Shown in pieces: positions 45,426 through 57,072 of a stretch of 64,000 bases of DNA (positions are counted from its first letter, which is position 1; each line of letters opens with the position of its first letter). This DNA comes from Scalesia atractyloides. Taxonomy: Eukaryota; Streptophyta; Magnoliopsida; Asterales; Asteraceae. Location of the stretch: the NCBI GenBank assembly GCA_947069175.1, contig CAMTDV010000012.1:34008341-34072340 (forward strand), read 5' to 3'. The notes beneath the pieces were generated by a model. The model was not told where the DNA came from, did no database searches, and was given only the letters and a program-made list of their open reading frames with translations. The translations under genes and the position numbers were made by a program.

Positions 45426-48192
45426 TGTCACACCCTCAATTTCCACTTGCGGAGTTTTACCGAGGCGTGTGAACAAACCAGAATCTGAGACACTAGTAAC
45501 GTCGAACGACTCTATATGATTTGTTAATAGTTTTCCAAAATCATTTGTTTAACCATTCATAGTTATTTTTAAATTGTCTTAGTTTGGTTTCAATGTTTAG
45601 CGGAAGCATTAGTTTTTAAAGTTTAGCGGAAGCATTAAAGTAAGGTAAAGGAACGGGCGCCAACACAAACGCCAAAACTAAAGAAAAAACCCAAACATTA
45701 TTCGTAAATGAGACTCGATAAAAAGATGTCTTGATCAATGCAAGTGAGTGCACCTAGAGCTCCTAGCGTCCTGAGAAACATGTAAAGAAACAAGTGTCAA
45801 CATTAAAGAAGAGTGAGTTCACAGGTTTTTATAAGTTCATTAGTTCGGTTAAAAGTTTGTTTCCCCCGTTATCCCTAACCGGGATAACGATATAGTTCCA
45901 TTATTCCTAACCCGAATAATAATGATGTTGGTCTCATTATTCCTAACCCGGAATAATATTGTATTTTCGTTCCATTATTCCTAACCCGGAATAATATTGT
46001 TGTTTCGTTCCATTATTCCTAACCCGGAATAATATTGTTGTTTCGTAATTAAGTTCAATGTTAACATTAGGTAGCGAGCCTAAAGTTATGTCACGTAAGT
46101 GTTCGCGATCGAAGCTGACTGTTGTGCCTCCGTGTTGCCAGGCCTATCACTGACCATGGCGAAGTTAGGCCAAATTATTCACCCGTTGACCATACCCGGT
46201 CGCTAGCGTGACTAGCTCGGGTGGGGCTTGTCGGGCCCAGTAGTACTACTTATAATTTCCCCGCTATCTAACCCAATACTAACGATCCGAGAGTTTGTCG
46301 AGGACTTGTGTGATATAGCTGCTTAGTGACCATAACGTACATTAACATTAACTTAGTTACCGAATAGTTTAACGACGTTAATTTCGTATAACGTAAAGAG
46401 ATAGAGTTGTAGAGTGTATACATGTTTCTCCCCCTGTTGTTTAAAACCGGATAAAATTAGGGGCCGTGAACTCACCTTTAGTTGCTCGGTTAGTGTAACA
46501 CAGAAGTAACAAATGATGGGACCGCTAATTGCGTCCTAACAAGTCAATCGATTTAGAGTTAGTGTGTGAACACACTGATACAAACCCTACACATAACTAT
46601 CATAAATGCGGCACACATGATAACAATTTCAAACACAATCATGCATGCAAAGTATTATCATACCAACATAATGATCAAACCAACTTATCATGAACATAAA
46701 TCAACTCATACGACATTTTGGTACACACATTCGCAAGTAATCAAGTTTCAGCTTGTATGCTCATAACTAGGCTGTTTTCGAGGATTCTTATAAAATAGTT
46801 CCAACGTTCCAAAAATTTCAATTTTTTTACAGAAGGTGTCAACTAAACTGTAGAATTTTATATAAATTTTTCAAGTCCTAAAACTTTACCAATTATTCAT
46901 AAATATTAAGTATACTAGGCTGCAGTCAGATTCGTCGCTTTCTGACTGCAGTCCACGGAAGAATTTATTTAAAAATCACCGTTCATCCAATTAACAAAAT
47001 TCCAGCGGGAGTTTCCAGAAATTTCCATCTCCGGTTGCTGTACAAATTTCGTGATTCAACTCTCTACAGATTATGAGATCCGACTCGATAAACAACTAAC
47101 AAATTTTCAGAATTTACACAGCTTCAGTTACTGCACTTAATTGACCACTTAAAAATATCAAACGACCTCAGAAAAATATGAATCCAGCGCCATTAAAAGC
47201 GTTTTTCTAAAATATACGTTTTAGGCTTCAGAAAATCCGTTTTTCGATAAATAATAACCAAGTTACAGCCAATTGAAGTTGGCTGTAAACACCCTTCAGC
47301 ATCCTGTTTTCAACGTTTTATCGCAATATAACACGCTTAAACAATCGAGATGTTAAATATGAACGATCAAGAACAGATTTATCAATCATATATCATCATG
47401 TACATCATACTCATACAAACCCTAATCATATTATATGATTTTTATCACAAAACGCAGCCTATGATCCTTTATTCAACTAATCGTCTTAATCGCAATTCTT
47501 GCACAATTCATCGAACTAAATATCATAACTCTTTCAATACAATGATTCTACCATTACACACAAGCATGATCAATAGTTCATAAACCCTAACATGATTTGC
47601 GAAACAATAGAAAACCCTAACCTTTAACAATGAAGATTAATGAACCGGGAACGAGATGGGAGTCGAATCGGATGTTGAAGAAGATCGCGACCAAGAGGAA
47701 GAGTGGGAAGGCTGCCGTCGGCTGATCTTAGGGCTAGGGTTCCTTTTTTTTTTGTGTTAACAACTCTCATGCATGCTTATCTATTTATAGTGTAAGGGAG
47801 GAAGGAAAAAGATCAAGGGTTTGAGGTTTGGTGCATGCGGCCGCAAGGGTTTGGGTGGGGCGGTTTGGGTCTTTAACTTGAACCTCAAGTTTTGGTTAAT
47901 CCCTTGAGTCGCAAGGAAATGAGGTCGACTTGTTTCGCGGCTCGGTTCGATTCGTCTATATATTTACTATATATATATTTTTATAACTAAAAATCACGAA
48001 ATCGAAACATAACATAATAACTCACCAAACTTATAAACGTTTAATACACATAGCACGTAATTCATTTGATAAGTTCACAAAGTTAGCGTAGTTATTTCGA
48101 GCGTGTAAATTAAATCTCCGAATCAATTTAGCGTTGGAATGAATAACCGTGAAGTAGTGCGTTTAAGATACCTGAAAAACCGGGATGTCACA
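45426..48192 (-). repeat. Gypsy F 5' LTR
   Basis: TGTCACACCCTCAATTTCC to GGGATGTCACA. Minus-strand TATA box CTATAAATAG at about 47786-47796. Hairpin minisatellite at 45866-46047. Differences from the 3' copy are few and mostly single bases or 1-2 bp indels. Confidence 0.96.
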
Positions 48193-48197
48193 GTGTG

Positions 48198-48225
48198 TTC
48201 ATATTTCAGCCACCAGTCTGTGACA
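48198..48225 (-). repeat. Gypsy A 5' LTR, terminal piece
   Basis: After gypsy F's duplication the sequence continues TTCATATTTCAGCC and ends CAGTCTGTGACA. TGTGACA is the inverted complement of TGTCACA at 24397, so it is the likely outer end of A's LTR. The other end of A is outside the window, so its target duplication (possibly TAGTT) cannot be checked. Confidence 0.5.
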
Positions 48226-48525
48226 TAGTTTTGTACTGTTTCTAATTGTTGCAGATTTGTTATCATACTAAGTTATGATATTGTTCATTCCTAGACTTTT
48301 AAGACTTAATAAAATCAAGTCAAATATGCGAAAATAAATCATATAATAAATGTTTATGTTGTACGGAATTACTGGTATTTTACCAAATGTCACATATTGA
48401 TAGTTTAACTTAGACATAATTAATCCAAAAAATGTCTTAGAATGTCCAATTTTAACTAACTTAGAAAAATAGGGTTTTAAGTTTTCAATGTTTTAGATAA
48501 AATGTTTATTATTTACTATTTGTTT
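48226..48525. other. Intergenic, nothing recognised
   Basis: AT-rich sequence without repeats or coding frames of note. Confidence 0.3.
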
Positions 48526-48770
48526 AATACAATCAAACGAATATGAACGAACGTAAATGAACGAACGTAATCGAACATAATGCCGAACGTTCACGAATGC
48601 AATCGAATGAATGAGACTTGTGTTCGTGTTCATTCCCTAAGCTACCGAATGAATTTTTTTGTTTGTGTTCGTTCGTTAAACTAATCGAACTAACATAAAC
48701 AAACTTCCCGCCGGACGGTTCACGAACTGTTCGCTGAACGTTCGATTCATTTATAGCCCTAACTGTAGCA
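48526..48770. repeat. GAACGA/TTCGTT-rich repeat
   Basis: Dense GAACGAACGTAAATG, then TTCGTTCGTTAAAC and GAACGTTCGATTCATTTATAGCCCTAACT. The first half is rich in GAACG and the second in CGTTC, which makes it roughly foldback. Similar vocabulary occurs in YSL intron 1 (58340-58830). This resembles a MITE-like or degenerate repeat family; no target duplication was found. Confidence 0.6.
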
Positions 48771-49702
48771 AATGCTTGGAAACTTGCCATGATGAAAAAG
48801 TGAACATGTTCTAAAAAATGATTCTCACTTAGAAACTAGTGTAGACAACTGGATAAAACAAACACCCCTTTTCGCTATTGAATTGATAACATATAGAAAT
48901 AAACACCTTAGCGTAGACATTTAAATCACCTTTTAGTTACGAACTTGATAACGTAGAGACTTCAATCATAAACAACATACCCATACGCTGATGTGGTGAC
49001 TAGCTTAGAGATACAATACACTATAACTCTTCAGTACAATGTTATCAAATTCCTTGTATGTTATTACTCTAAAAGCGTAGAGGTATCAACATAACTTAAC
49101 CACAGCGTAGACATGCCAATTCCAATTTAAATCACCACTACGTTTCACAATCAATTAGATTAGATGTATTATCACCACCAAATACCACTACGCTATGTTC
49201 TAAACCACTACGCCATATTTGACAATAGTGTAGACGTAATTTGTCATCACTAAATCATCAAATTCATCAACATTTTTAATCAAGGTTCAATTCGATCAAA
49301 ATAGTTTGAAAACACGAAAAACAACATTAGTCATCATTTCTTTGAATACGGTTCCAATTATCAAACAAATCTTCCAAAATCAGCTTCTAAAAGCTCATAA
49401 ACATTCTCCTATGGCTGAATGAAGAGCCTAATCCTAATATAGCACTTGTAAAGTCAATACTCAAATTGATAAAGAAAGGGATTCAATGCATACATGCGGA
49501 ATCCATAGATGACACATAAGGCAGTAAATGATCACATAAGATGTAACTAAACGTGTAGGATTGATTTAAGCAGCATTTCTTGACATCAATGTGAGAGAAC
49601 CATTATATTTCACAAACGAAAGCTACTTATATATAACAGAGCTCTTCGCACATAAACATGCTTTGGATTAAGTTTGGTTTCAATCCCTAGCTGAGAGCAT
49701 TG
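48771..49702. other. Intergenic with clustered GCGTAGA words
   Basis: No coding frame is recognised. The words GCGTAGA, ACGTAGA, CACTACG and TGTAGAC recur about ten times between 48840 and 49235 in both orientations. Confidence 0.4.
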
Positions 49703-51068
49703 ATGCATGGTCGAAAACCGTTATTTATTCGTATTTAAGTTAATGTTCTTACGTGACTTTTGGTTTCGAATGGCCTACTTTGATTAGGATTGTGTTTTGA
49801 AAGTCTAACAGAGTTTAAGGAGCTATTCGGAAGCTTTACGGAGCATCGGGAAGCGAACAGATCAACCGGATACGCTTAATGGACAAAATAGGAAGTTGAA
49901 CACACAAGTCGGGTCGCCGACGCTCTCTAGGGCCGTCAGCAACGCCATGTGTCGACACCAGATTTGCGTAGAAAGCAGATTAAAGCGTCAACAAAAAGTG
50001 GATTGTACACGGTGCATCGCCAACGCAAGGGTAGGCTGTCGGCGACGCCTCACCCTAGTGTACGACGCTGATGCTTTTGATCGTTATCTTGGACTAGTTA
50101 AAACCCAATTTTTGGTTATTAGTTGGGGATTACGAACTTTTGAATATGGTCCATCATTCTTGGAGCTAAGATCATCATCTACCTTACTTCTAACCATCAA
50201 TCATCTACCATCACCAACCTTAATCATAACCCTAATCCACCAACATCATAATCACCAACTCATCCTCAATCACCAATCTTTCCACTACCCTTTCACTATC
50301 ACCATTCACCAAACCCTAACTCCACCATCCTCCAAGGTTGAAGATCATGTTCAAGTTTAAGCTCTCTTCATCCGACGATCGTGTTTTGTAAGTCATGAGT
50401 GGCTAATCCTCTTGGGTTTCACCCTGGTGTAGGTTTTTGTAAGATTCTAGGGTTTTAACATTTGTTTTGAGATCTGATTTGTGACAAATTTATTTTGCAT
50501 TTGAAACTTTTGATAATTGTCGTGCATTTGAATTGAATTTGTGAATTGTCGAATGATGATAAAATTTGACTTTGTGAAATGAGTTTGTTGATTCATGCCT
50601 TATCAATTGGTAGGATTTACATGTTCTTGGTAATGAAGTGCATTGCGGTCCGTTGTCTACGACTTTGATTGCTCTTGGCACCTAAGCCACGTGACACTAA
50701 ATCCGTTAATTATTATATGCAATTGAATTGAATCTAAAACGTGAAGGAACCCTAGGTCTTCAATTATCGAACCGGGTGTGAACCTTGTTCTCAAATTATC
50801 GTTTTAATCATTTAATTTAGTTTTTGTGAAACCAATTATCAAGTTTTAGTAGTTAATCAATATAGCATCAATTCGTCGGTTCAATCCGACATTCTTTTCA
50901 ACCAAACAATCAAATTTAATACATTGCAAGCTTTATAATTGTGACAACCTTAATAATCAATCTCATCCGTACACTAACCACAAACTTTTCATGGTTTGAC
51001 CCCTTACTACAACTAACGTATTGTTAAGGGTAATTAGGGCATATAATTATTATCTTTGACCAGGGCGT
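49703..51068 (+). mobile_element. LTR relic of family G
   Basis: It begins TGATGCATGGTCGAAAACC and shares an ordered set of words with the minus-strand LTR at 1-382 (AAGTTAATGTTCTTACGTGAC, GAGTTTAAGGAG, then GGGTCGCCGACG and GGCGACGCC blocks). A long noncoding tail with CCAACAAT/ATTCGTCGGTTC-like words follows, to about GGGCGTGACA at 51068. The right end is a guess, and no partner LTR, primer site or target duplication was found. The 154-codon frame at 49896-50360 lies within it and is Ser/Leu/His-rich noise. Confidence 0.45.
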
Positions 51069-51883
51069 GACACTCTGATTAGACATCCACCTCTGCGCTA
51101 GTGTATCAAACCAAATTCAAAGAACGTTTAAACATGAAACAAGTAATACAGACGCAATACAAACTATGTAAAAGACACAAAAACACAAATAAGACGCCTT
51201 CCAACCTATTGTCATTGAATATGCACTAAGAACTACACCATCATCCTAACCTCCATCCCTTGCCCCCATCAACCCTCTCAACCTTCTCATCTGATAAATA
51301 CTTGTTAGCATAAATATTTTTTATGTATCTTCTTTCACTTCTATTTTCTAGCCCATTACTTTTATTTTGTCCATAACCAATATAAAGCTGCCATGCATGC
51401 ATATTGGAGGTGTTTCTTTACAATTTGACCGAACTAGGGTATTAAATTCGACTCCCACTCACTCAAACATCGTTGGTTATAAGTGTTTTATAGGATGAAG
51501 TGACGGATCCTTGTGTCGACTTATTGCCAAGGGCTTTCATTATGCTGATGGTTTTATTGAACCGAGGCATTTAGCCCTGGTTTTCAAACCAACCAGGATG
51601 AGGATCTCATCGTTGCTGTTTTTTAGAGATGGGATTTGGCAGGTCGTCACCAACTTCTTTCTTCATGTTGATTTATCTAATACAACGCATATGACACAAC
51701 CTTCAGTCTTTGCTGATCCGACACGACCACAATATGATTGCTGAAGATCGCCGTTTGATTAGCAAGCCTCAGAGAGCTTATTTTCCAAACTAAGGCTCTC
51801 ATGATATTTTGTTTACTTACTATGCTCCGAAACTTCCTTATTTGTTTATTGTTGAGATTCGATCACTCGTTACGTACTTGCCT
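51069..51883. other. Intergenic, one unrecognised short ORF
   Basis: Mostly unremarkable. A frame at 51511-51744 (plus strand, 77 codons; contains HYADGFIEPRHLAL) is not one I recognise and has no further support. Confidence 0.25.
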
Positions 51884-51899
51884 CACTAATAGAAAATAG

Positions 51900-52175
51900 A
51901 GTTTTTGCCACCGCATTTTCGGTCGCGAAACGATGACAATTGCCTTTTCGTTACCGTTTTGCCACCAAAAACCACGTTAAGACAAGCTAATGTGGCAATT
52001 GCCCTATTGCCATCAATTTGCTACCGTTTTATTTTTTGAGGCCATTTTGCTACCGTTATTTTCCACCCTTTTGCAACCGCTTTTTGCTACCGTTAGGTGC
52101 TAGTTTGCCACCGTTTTGCTACCATCTTTTTCCACCACTTTTGCTTTTTGCTACCACTTTGCCCTACTACCGTTA
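51900..52175. repeat. Subterminal GCTACC/GCCACC repeat field
   Basis: Roughly a dozen copies of TTTTGC(C/T)ACC(G/A) spaced 10-30 bases apart next to the CACTAATAG end. Confidence 0.85.
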
Positions 52176-52837
52176 ATATCTACTTGCCATTCCATTTCTT
52201 GTAACCATTTATCAAATTTCAAAATCATAACATAAATGTTCCTCATAATAAACATCCAAATCAAAACAATAAAAAAGACCAAATTAAAACATCTAAATCT
52301 AAACATGTCTGAATCTGCATAAGTGTTTTTACCAGAAGCCCCACCATCAATCCTAAGAAAAAACTGTCCAGCATCTTCATGCATTGAATCCGACACATCT
52401 TTGAAGAAGATCTCGAGCGATATGAGACTTAATATGTGGAACCCAATGATCGACGAGTTTGCTTGAGTTAACAGACTTCGACAGGCATATTTTCCTTAGT
52501 CCCAGACCCTTTGAGATTTGATGATAGTTTCTGCAAGCGTGTGAAGAATCATCTCTTGTGACATATTGGCACACCAACTAGTACCTAGCAAAGTAACATG
52601 ATTGCACTAATTAGATCGGTTAATTAAATGCTTAACTGTCAAGCATGGAATCTTTCTATCAAGTGTAGAAGGTTTCATAGTGAGGAGACATACCATAATA
52701 ACATGTACGTCGTCCATTAAAGCTCTGTTTAAACTTCTTATGCTCTTGTTTTTTTGTCATCAACCTATTAAAAGGAGCACAATACCTTTTTTAACTTCAA
52801 ATAGATTCACAATGTGCAGACATGGTTGTTTGTTTAC
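52176..52837. other. CACTA interior, unrecognised
   Basis: Two minus-strand frames (52396-52151 with MHEDAGQFFLRIDGGASGK, and 52577-52377) may be one broken piece of a host protein, but I do not recognise the family. Confidence 0.25.
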
Positions 52838-53047
52838 CAGTGGGTCAGCAACTTTTCCATGCCAAAGCACATTATCAATTACTATAACGCCGCATAGTCT
52901 CACCTACAAAACCAAAAAGAATTTAAGATCACATTCCAAAAACCTGCATCAAATAATTGTATCATCTTGCTAACTAGTTTAGCCAGCAACTCAAAGTATT
53001 CCCAATACATTCTTTTCTCAGCATCAACAAATGCAAAATCGTAGCTG
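52838..53047 (-). pseudogene. Captured exons of a class-I O-methyltransferase-like gene
   Basis: Exon a (53047-52975) reads SYDFAFVDAEKRMYWEYFEL and ends at a GT donor. Exon b (52903-52838) follows an AG acceptor, reads VRLCGVIVIDNVLWHGKV, then ADPL, and ends at a GTAAAC donor. This is the DAEK..Y.EYFEL and G-x-IV-x-DN-x-LW-x-G-x-V block of SAM-dependent O-methyltransferases of the caffeoyl-CoA O-methyltransferase superfamily. I recall it best from the plant homologues of Arabidopsis At3g62000. The SAM-binding N-terminal exons and the final exon are not seen. Introns are retained, so the capture was from genomic DNA. It is a fragment and not a gene; whether a chimeric transcript exists cannot be seen. 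Confidence 0.75.
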
Positions 53048-54344
53048 TATAAAGGAGAGGGAAATGTCACTATGTCAAGCTTCAGTTGTTAACTTTATTG
53101 TGTTAACTAATAATGGTGTTAGATTATCAAAATATCTTATACTAAAATGTTATTTCTCCCCTTGAAGGCACTGCCCAGTGTAAGCTGCCTCTACCTGGTC
53201 CCACTACGCACATGAGTTTTCCCTAACAACCAATGATAAGTACCCCTACAACGTAACAATGGCAGTTAAAATTGGTAGGTAGGTACAAAATCTTCAAACT
53301 TGCAAATATACCAAAACACCATGACAATTGAAATTGGACGGGGAGCCGCGAGAGCCAACCGGCACCATGGGACACATTGCACTCCCCCTTCTAGCTGTCT
53401 TATTCTCTCCTTCTCTCTACCTCTCGCTTCATTCACTCTCACTCTCTCTTTCTCCCTCTCTCGTCTTTTATTTAACTTTATAATTTTAAACTAAATTGTG
53501 TTGAAATTACCATGTCGTTTAGAAAGAAATGTATGCAAATAATATGAAAGAACCAATACCATGTGTTCAATGATAGATTTTTGAACCATGTAAGAATTTG
53601 AGAGTTATCAAACTATTGTTGCTCATGTCCCTGCAATGATCAAGTGTGCCATGTTAAAAAAGGTAAATGCTAAATGGAAAATGAAAATACCAACAAAAAA
53701 GTCTAAACCACCTTACACATAAAAGAATGAGTTCTTTCCAAAGAGATTTGGTAACAGTGAACTAAGGTTTTGACAAGTACCTTCAATATACATTATAAGC
53801 ATAAAAAATATTAATAAAATAAAGTATAATTTGTTGACTTTTTATTATCACTTACAGTTCATTGACTTTTTTTAGATTTGATAGATAATGAGGCATTGTC
53901 CTCATCAAGAAACTCAAGTCTAGGCGTCTGTGAAAAGTAAATATGGAAATGTAGGTAATGGGGCATATCCAATTCAAAACAATTTTAAGTAGAGAACTAC
54001 ATAACTCGTAGTAGTGTTGGCAAAATATAAGTACCTTTTCGGCATTTTCAGCCCCGGATTTCGGAATTTGGTTCCTTACCTACAATTTCCTCTTCATGAA
54101 ATTTCATCTATAGTTGCATCAGATTCCTAAAAACTAATAAAGTGGTTAGTCAGTATGATAGTGTTGCATCCTCGATCACATGAATACTAAAAACAAATAT
54201 TAAATATTAAGATAATAATTAGGGTCAAGTTACCTCCAATGTGTTACCATCAGGAGCAATATCTCTAACATGAAAGCACTGTGCGTCCACTAAATGCTTT
54301 TCAAGAAACTCAAAGCTAGCATTCACTACAACAACAGTAACATT
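53048..54344. other. CACTA interior with CT-rich microsatellite
   Basis: A CT-rich tract lies at about 53395-53465. An exon-like minus-strand block at 54330-54233 (FEFLEKHLVDAQCFHVRDIA) is bounded by possible splice signals but belongs to no family I recognise. The rest is AT-rich without features. Confidence 0.35.
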
Positions 54345-57072
54345 CAAAAAGTATAAAATGCTGCTAGACAAATAAACAAATAAAGTAGTGTTTAAGAGTT
54401 AGAAAGCAATGGCTAGGTTAATATTATTTTAGATTGACTTAAATCCAATGAGGTCCTAGTCAAAGATGATTTTTGAGATCTTGATGAGCTCTAGATAGCT
54501 GATTAGCTGCCGTATTGTGTTAGTGACAAATAAAAAGCGCCTGAATGTGCAGAACAATTTTTAAATTTTAATATTTGATCCTTCAAAATCAATCTCATAG
54601 TAATAGAAAAAAGAACTTTACTTATAGGTAGCTAAATGTGCTCTATATATCACATTCAATCTTTTGAAAAGTGATCCCGACTTCACATGCCTAGATATCC
54701 ATCCGTATAACTACTAAGTTAATATCCATCATATGTACAAGTTCTATGTGTCTTCCACCTATAATATTCCCCTAAACTAACAACTGTGTCGGTCTCACAC
54801 TAAATGCCGCCAAGCTAAAACAAAGTCTCAAGTATCAAGTTGAACTTTTATGACTCGTATATGTTTAATCAAATCTATCAACATAGTAATTATTCTATCA
54901 ACCTAACATCTAAATCCACATTTTTCACATTTCAAAACTTCATATATAGATTTTGCATAAACCTATAGTGAATGATACCAGTTGCATATACTTCCATGAG
55001 TTGACTAACAGTGATTTACTATCTTCTAGTTGACCAAATACACTTAGAAGCAAGAAACTTCATGTTTAAACTTTCAATCATATGATTGAAAGTATCTTCC
55101 TAATGGCTAATTCACCAAAAAATATTCATTGTAAACTCCAATGTTTCAAAATTTCATCACTAATCAAAATGAACACGTTCTGGTACAAAAGTTCATTAAA
55201 ACCCCAACATATCAGATTTCAACTCAATTCCTTCAAAATCCTAAACAATAGCCCTAGAAAGACAAATTACAAATAACCTCGTTGTCTCTTGTTGATTTCT
55301 TTTGAAATCAGTTGACATTCAAGATCTACAGGCTAGAAACCAAAACACAAACAATTAAGTAAAGTTGCTGCTCATAGAATTCAAATTGAATGGAAATATG
55401 AATTAACTAGGGTTTAAGAAGAACCTGAACAGTTGCAGTTGGAGACAAATAGTTAAAATTATCAGTGAAATAGGAAACAATCACTTCAAAATTGCAAACG
55501 TAAATTGTTTTTTAGAGAATTAATATCAGCAAACCCTATTTGATCGAATTAGTCATCAAATTAACAAGAACTGAGGTCGAGTTCGACCTTGACTGGCATA
55601 AGAGAAGATGAAATTGATAAAATCGTGAATCATACCTCGAAATTGATAGAATCGAGTTAGACCTTGTGGAAACCGTCAGAGTTCTGCGTCACTGTTTTCC
55701 GATCTGGATGTTTCATTTGCCAAATCGTTTTCCGGTGGAGAATGTTAGAGCTCGAAATCTTCAACGTTTTCCGATCGTTGATCATTGCCGGTGGAGAGAG
55801 CCGTGGAGATGTCGCGTTTGGTGGAGATGAGGTTGATCATTGCCGGTGGAGAGAACGGTGTGAGGGGATGAGGTGGGGAGTCTGGTGGAGTTCTGCGTGT
55901 GGGGGTTTAATCGGCTAGGTCACAAAGTGTTTATTTGAAAAGGGTGTGACATAATATTTTTGCCACCACTATACGGTAGCTATTCGATTAATACCTTTTT
56001 TCTTTTCATGATTTAGTAGTTTCGCCATCAATTTGCCACAGAAAATAATCGTATATGTTCACGTCAGAAATTATTACTTAATTTCTAACGGTTTATTTTG
56101 GTAGCAGAATTTGATGGTAAATACTGTTTTTTTAGTAGTGGTAGTAGGTTGTCAACTTCATTTTCTAGCAATATTTCATCACTTTTGTAAGTGGTAGGAC
56201 TGATAGTTTTGTAGCCTAAATGGTGGGGTGCGTTGTGCATGGTGGGTATTTAACATATTATTTCAATTTGAGTCTTTATGTTGCTTTTGTGTGTATTGTT
56301 CATAGCTAAGTGTTTGATATATTTTCTTTCTAATAAAATATTTCAAAAGGTTATGTTTAGTTCTTGTTTGTTAGTAATAAAGTGGACGTCAGGCTACACT
56401 AAAAACAAGAGACAGATGCCATATGTAAAAAGTAGGATGAATATATGATTATTAGATAAGAGACACTCATTACGTACATAGGAGGATATAGAATTGTGTA
56501 CACATGTTTTAATCACTAATTGTTGATTAACAATATATAATAACTTACAAAATTTTATTATTATACAGTGTTGAATGTTAGCAAGTCCATAATGTCCTTT
56601 CATGTGACGATTGATGCACAACAAATGTTGGGTAAAGAAAGGTGATTTCAATTGGTACATAACCACTGAATCTTACTAATGTTAACATTGTTATAATAAA
56701 TCATGTGTTATACACTGAGTTATTGGGTCTTTTTGTGTAGTATACGCGTTTGATTCTCAAGTGACACCTGACATCTTTAACAAGTCACAATGGTAATCAT
56801 GGGTGGTTCTAAGTGTTTAGGGGAGCCAAAGCGGACAATAAAATTACGACCATTTTTATCAAAAATATAAATTTTCTTTTCAATCCGATAACTCATATAT
56901 CATCTGTGTGGATAATTATAGACCACAAACCCCACCATCAACAATCCCAAAACCCATTTACCTACATATAATTTTTTCTTTTCAAACTTTTTTGTGTGTG
57001 TATGTGGGGGCGGGGCAGTTTAAAAGTCAGGCTCCAAAACGCCCTTGCTTTATTTCACTCTTCCTTGAGCAC
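54345..57072 (+). repeat. Left inverted arm flanking the YSL gene
   Basis: The sequence is matched, in reverse complement, by 61139-64000. Shared landmarks in mirrored order are the CAAATAAAC..TAGTGTTTA and GAGGTCCTAGTCAAAGATGATTTTTGAGATC blocks, AACCGTCAGAGTTC, GGTTGATCATTGCCGGTGGAGAG, GGTGTGACATAATATTTTTG, TTTTTTTAGTAGTGGTAGTAGG, GGTGGGGTGCGTTGT, CACAAACCCCACCATCAACAATCC and CTTGCTTTATT. It covers the right two thirds of the CACTA-like element plus about 930 bp of flank. The arm's inner limit is near 57072. It is longer than the window allows one to see on the other side. Confidence 0.9.
56141..57072. other. Flank shared by both arms
   Basis: About 930 bp outside the CACTA-like right end, also present in the right arm. 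No coding frame is recognised. A GTGGGGGCGGGG tract (57004-57015) corresponds to the C23 run in the right arm. Confidence 0.5.

Larger units (their letters stand above)
36819..48192 (-). mobile_element. Gypsy F: complete-length Ty3/gypsy chromovirus
   Basis: The 11374-bp element begins TGTCACACCC and ends GGATGTCACA, with perfect 5-bp duplications GTGTG (36814-36818 and 48193-48197). LTRs are 2757 and 2767 bp and look very similar, so this is probably one of the younger insertions. The minus-strand order gag, protease, RT, RNase H, integrase, chromodomain-like tail is the Del/Tekay chromovirus type. Coding blocks have relatively few breaks but are still frameshifted. Confidence 0.96.
51884..56140. 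mobile_element. CACTA-like non-autonomous DNA transposon
   Basis: The left end CACTAATAGAAAATAGAG faces an inverted right end CACTACTAAAAAAACAG (reading inward from 56140), imperfect but CACTA-like. Just inside the left end is a field of TTTGCCACCGTTTTGCTACC words (51907-52170). Inside the right end, inverted and sparser, are GGTAGCAGAAT, TTTGCCACCACTATACGGTAGC and related words (55955-56120). Such subterminal repeats are bound by the family's transposase. No transposase is present. The bases outside the ends (CCT, GTA) do not form a 3-bp duplication, so the limits are provisional. It carries captured methyltransferase exons on the minus strand. Confidence 0.55.

Noticed and set aside
49896..50360. 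154-codon open frame
   Set aside because: Composition is Leu/Ser/His/Thr-rich from CATCATC-type sequence and lies in an LTR relic; no domain recognised.
55664..55918. Plus-strand frame in the left arm (copy at 62455-62715 on the minus strand)
   Set aside because: Repeated GGTGGAGA words inside the CACTA-like element give Gly/Arg/Trp-rich frames; conserved only because the arms are copies.
51881..56143. 3-bp target duplication of the CACTA-like element
   Set aside because: Flanking triplets CCT and GTA differ; the ends may be misplaced or one flank altered, so no duplication is claimed.
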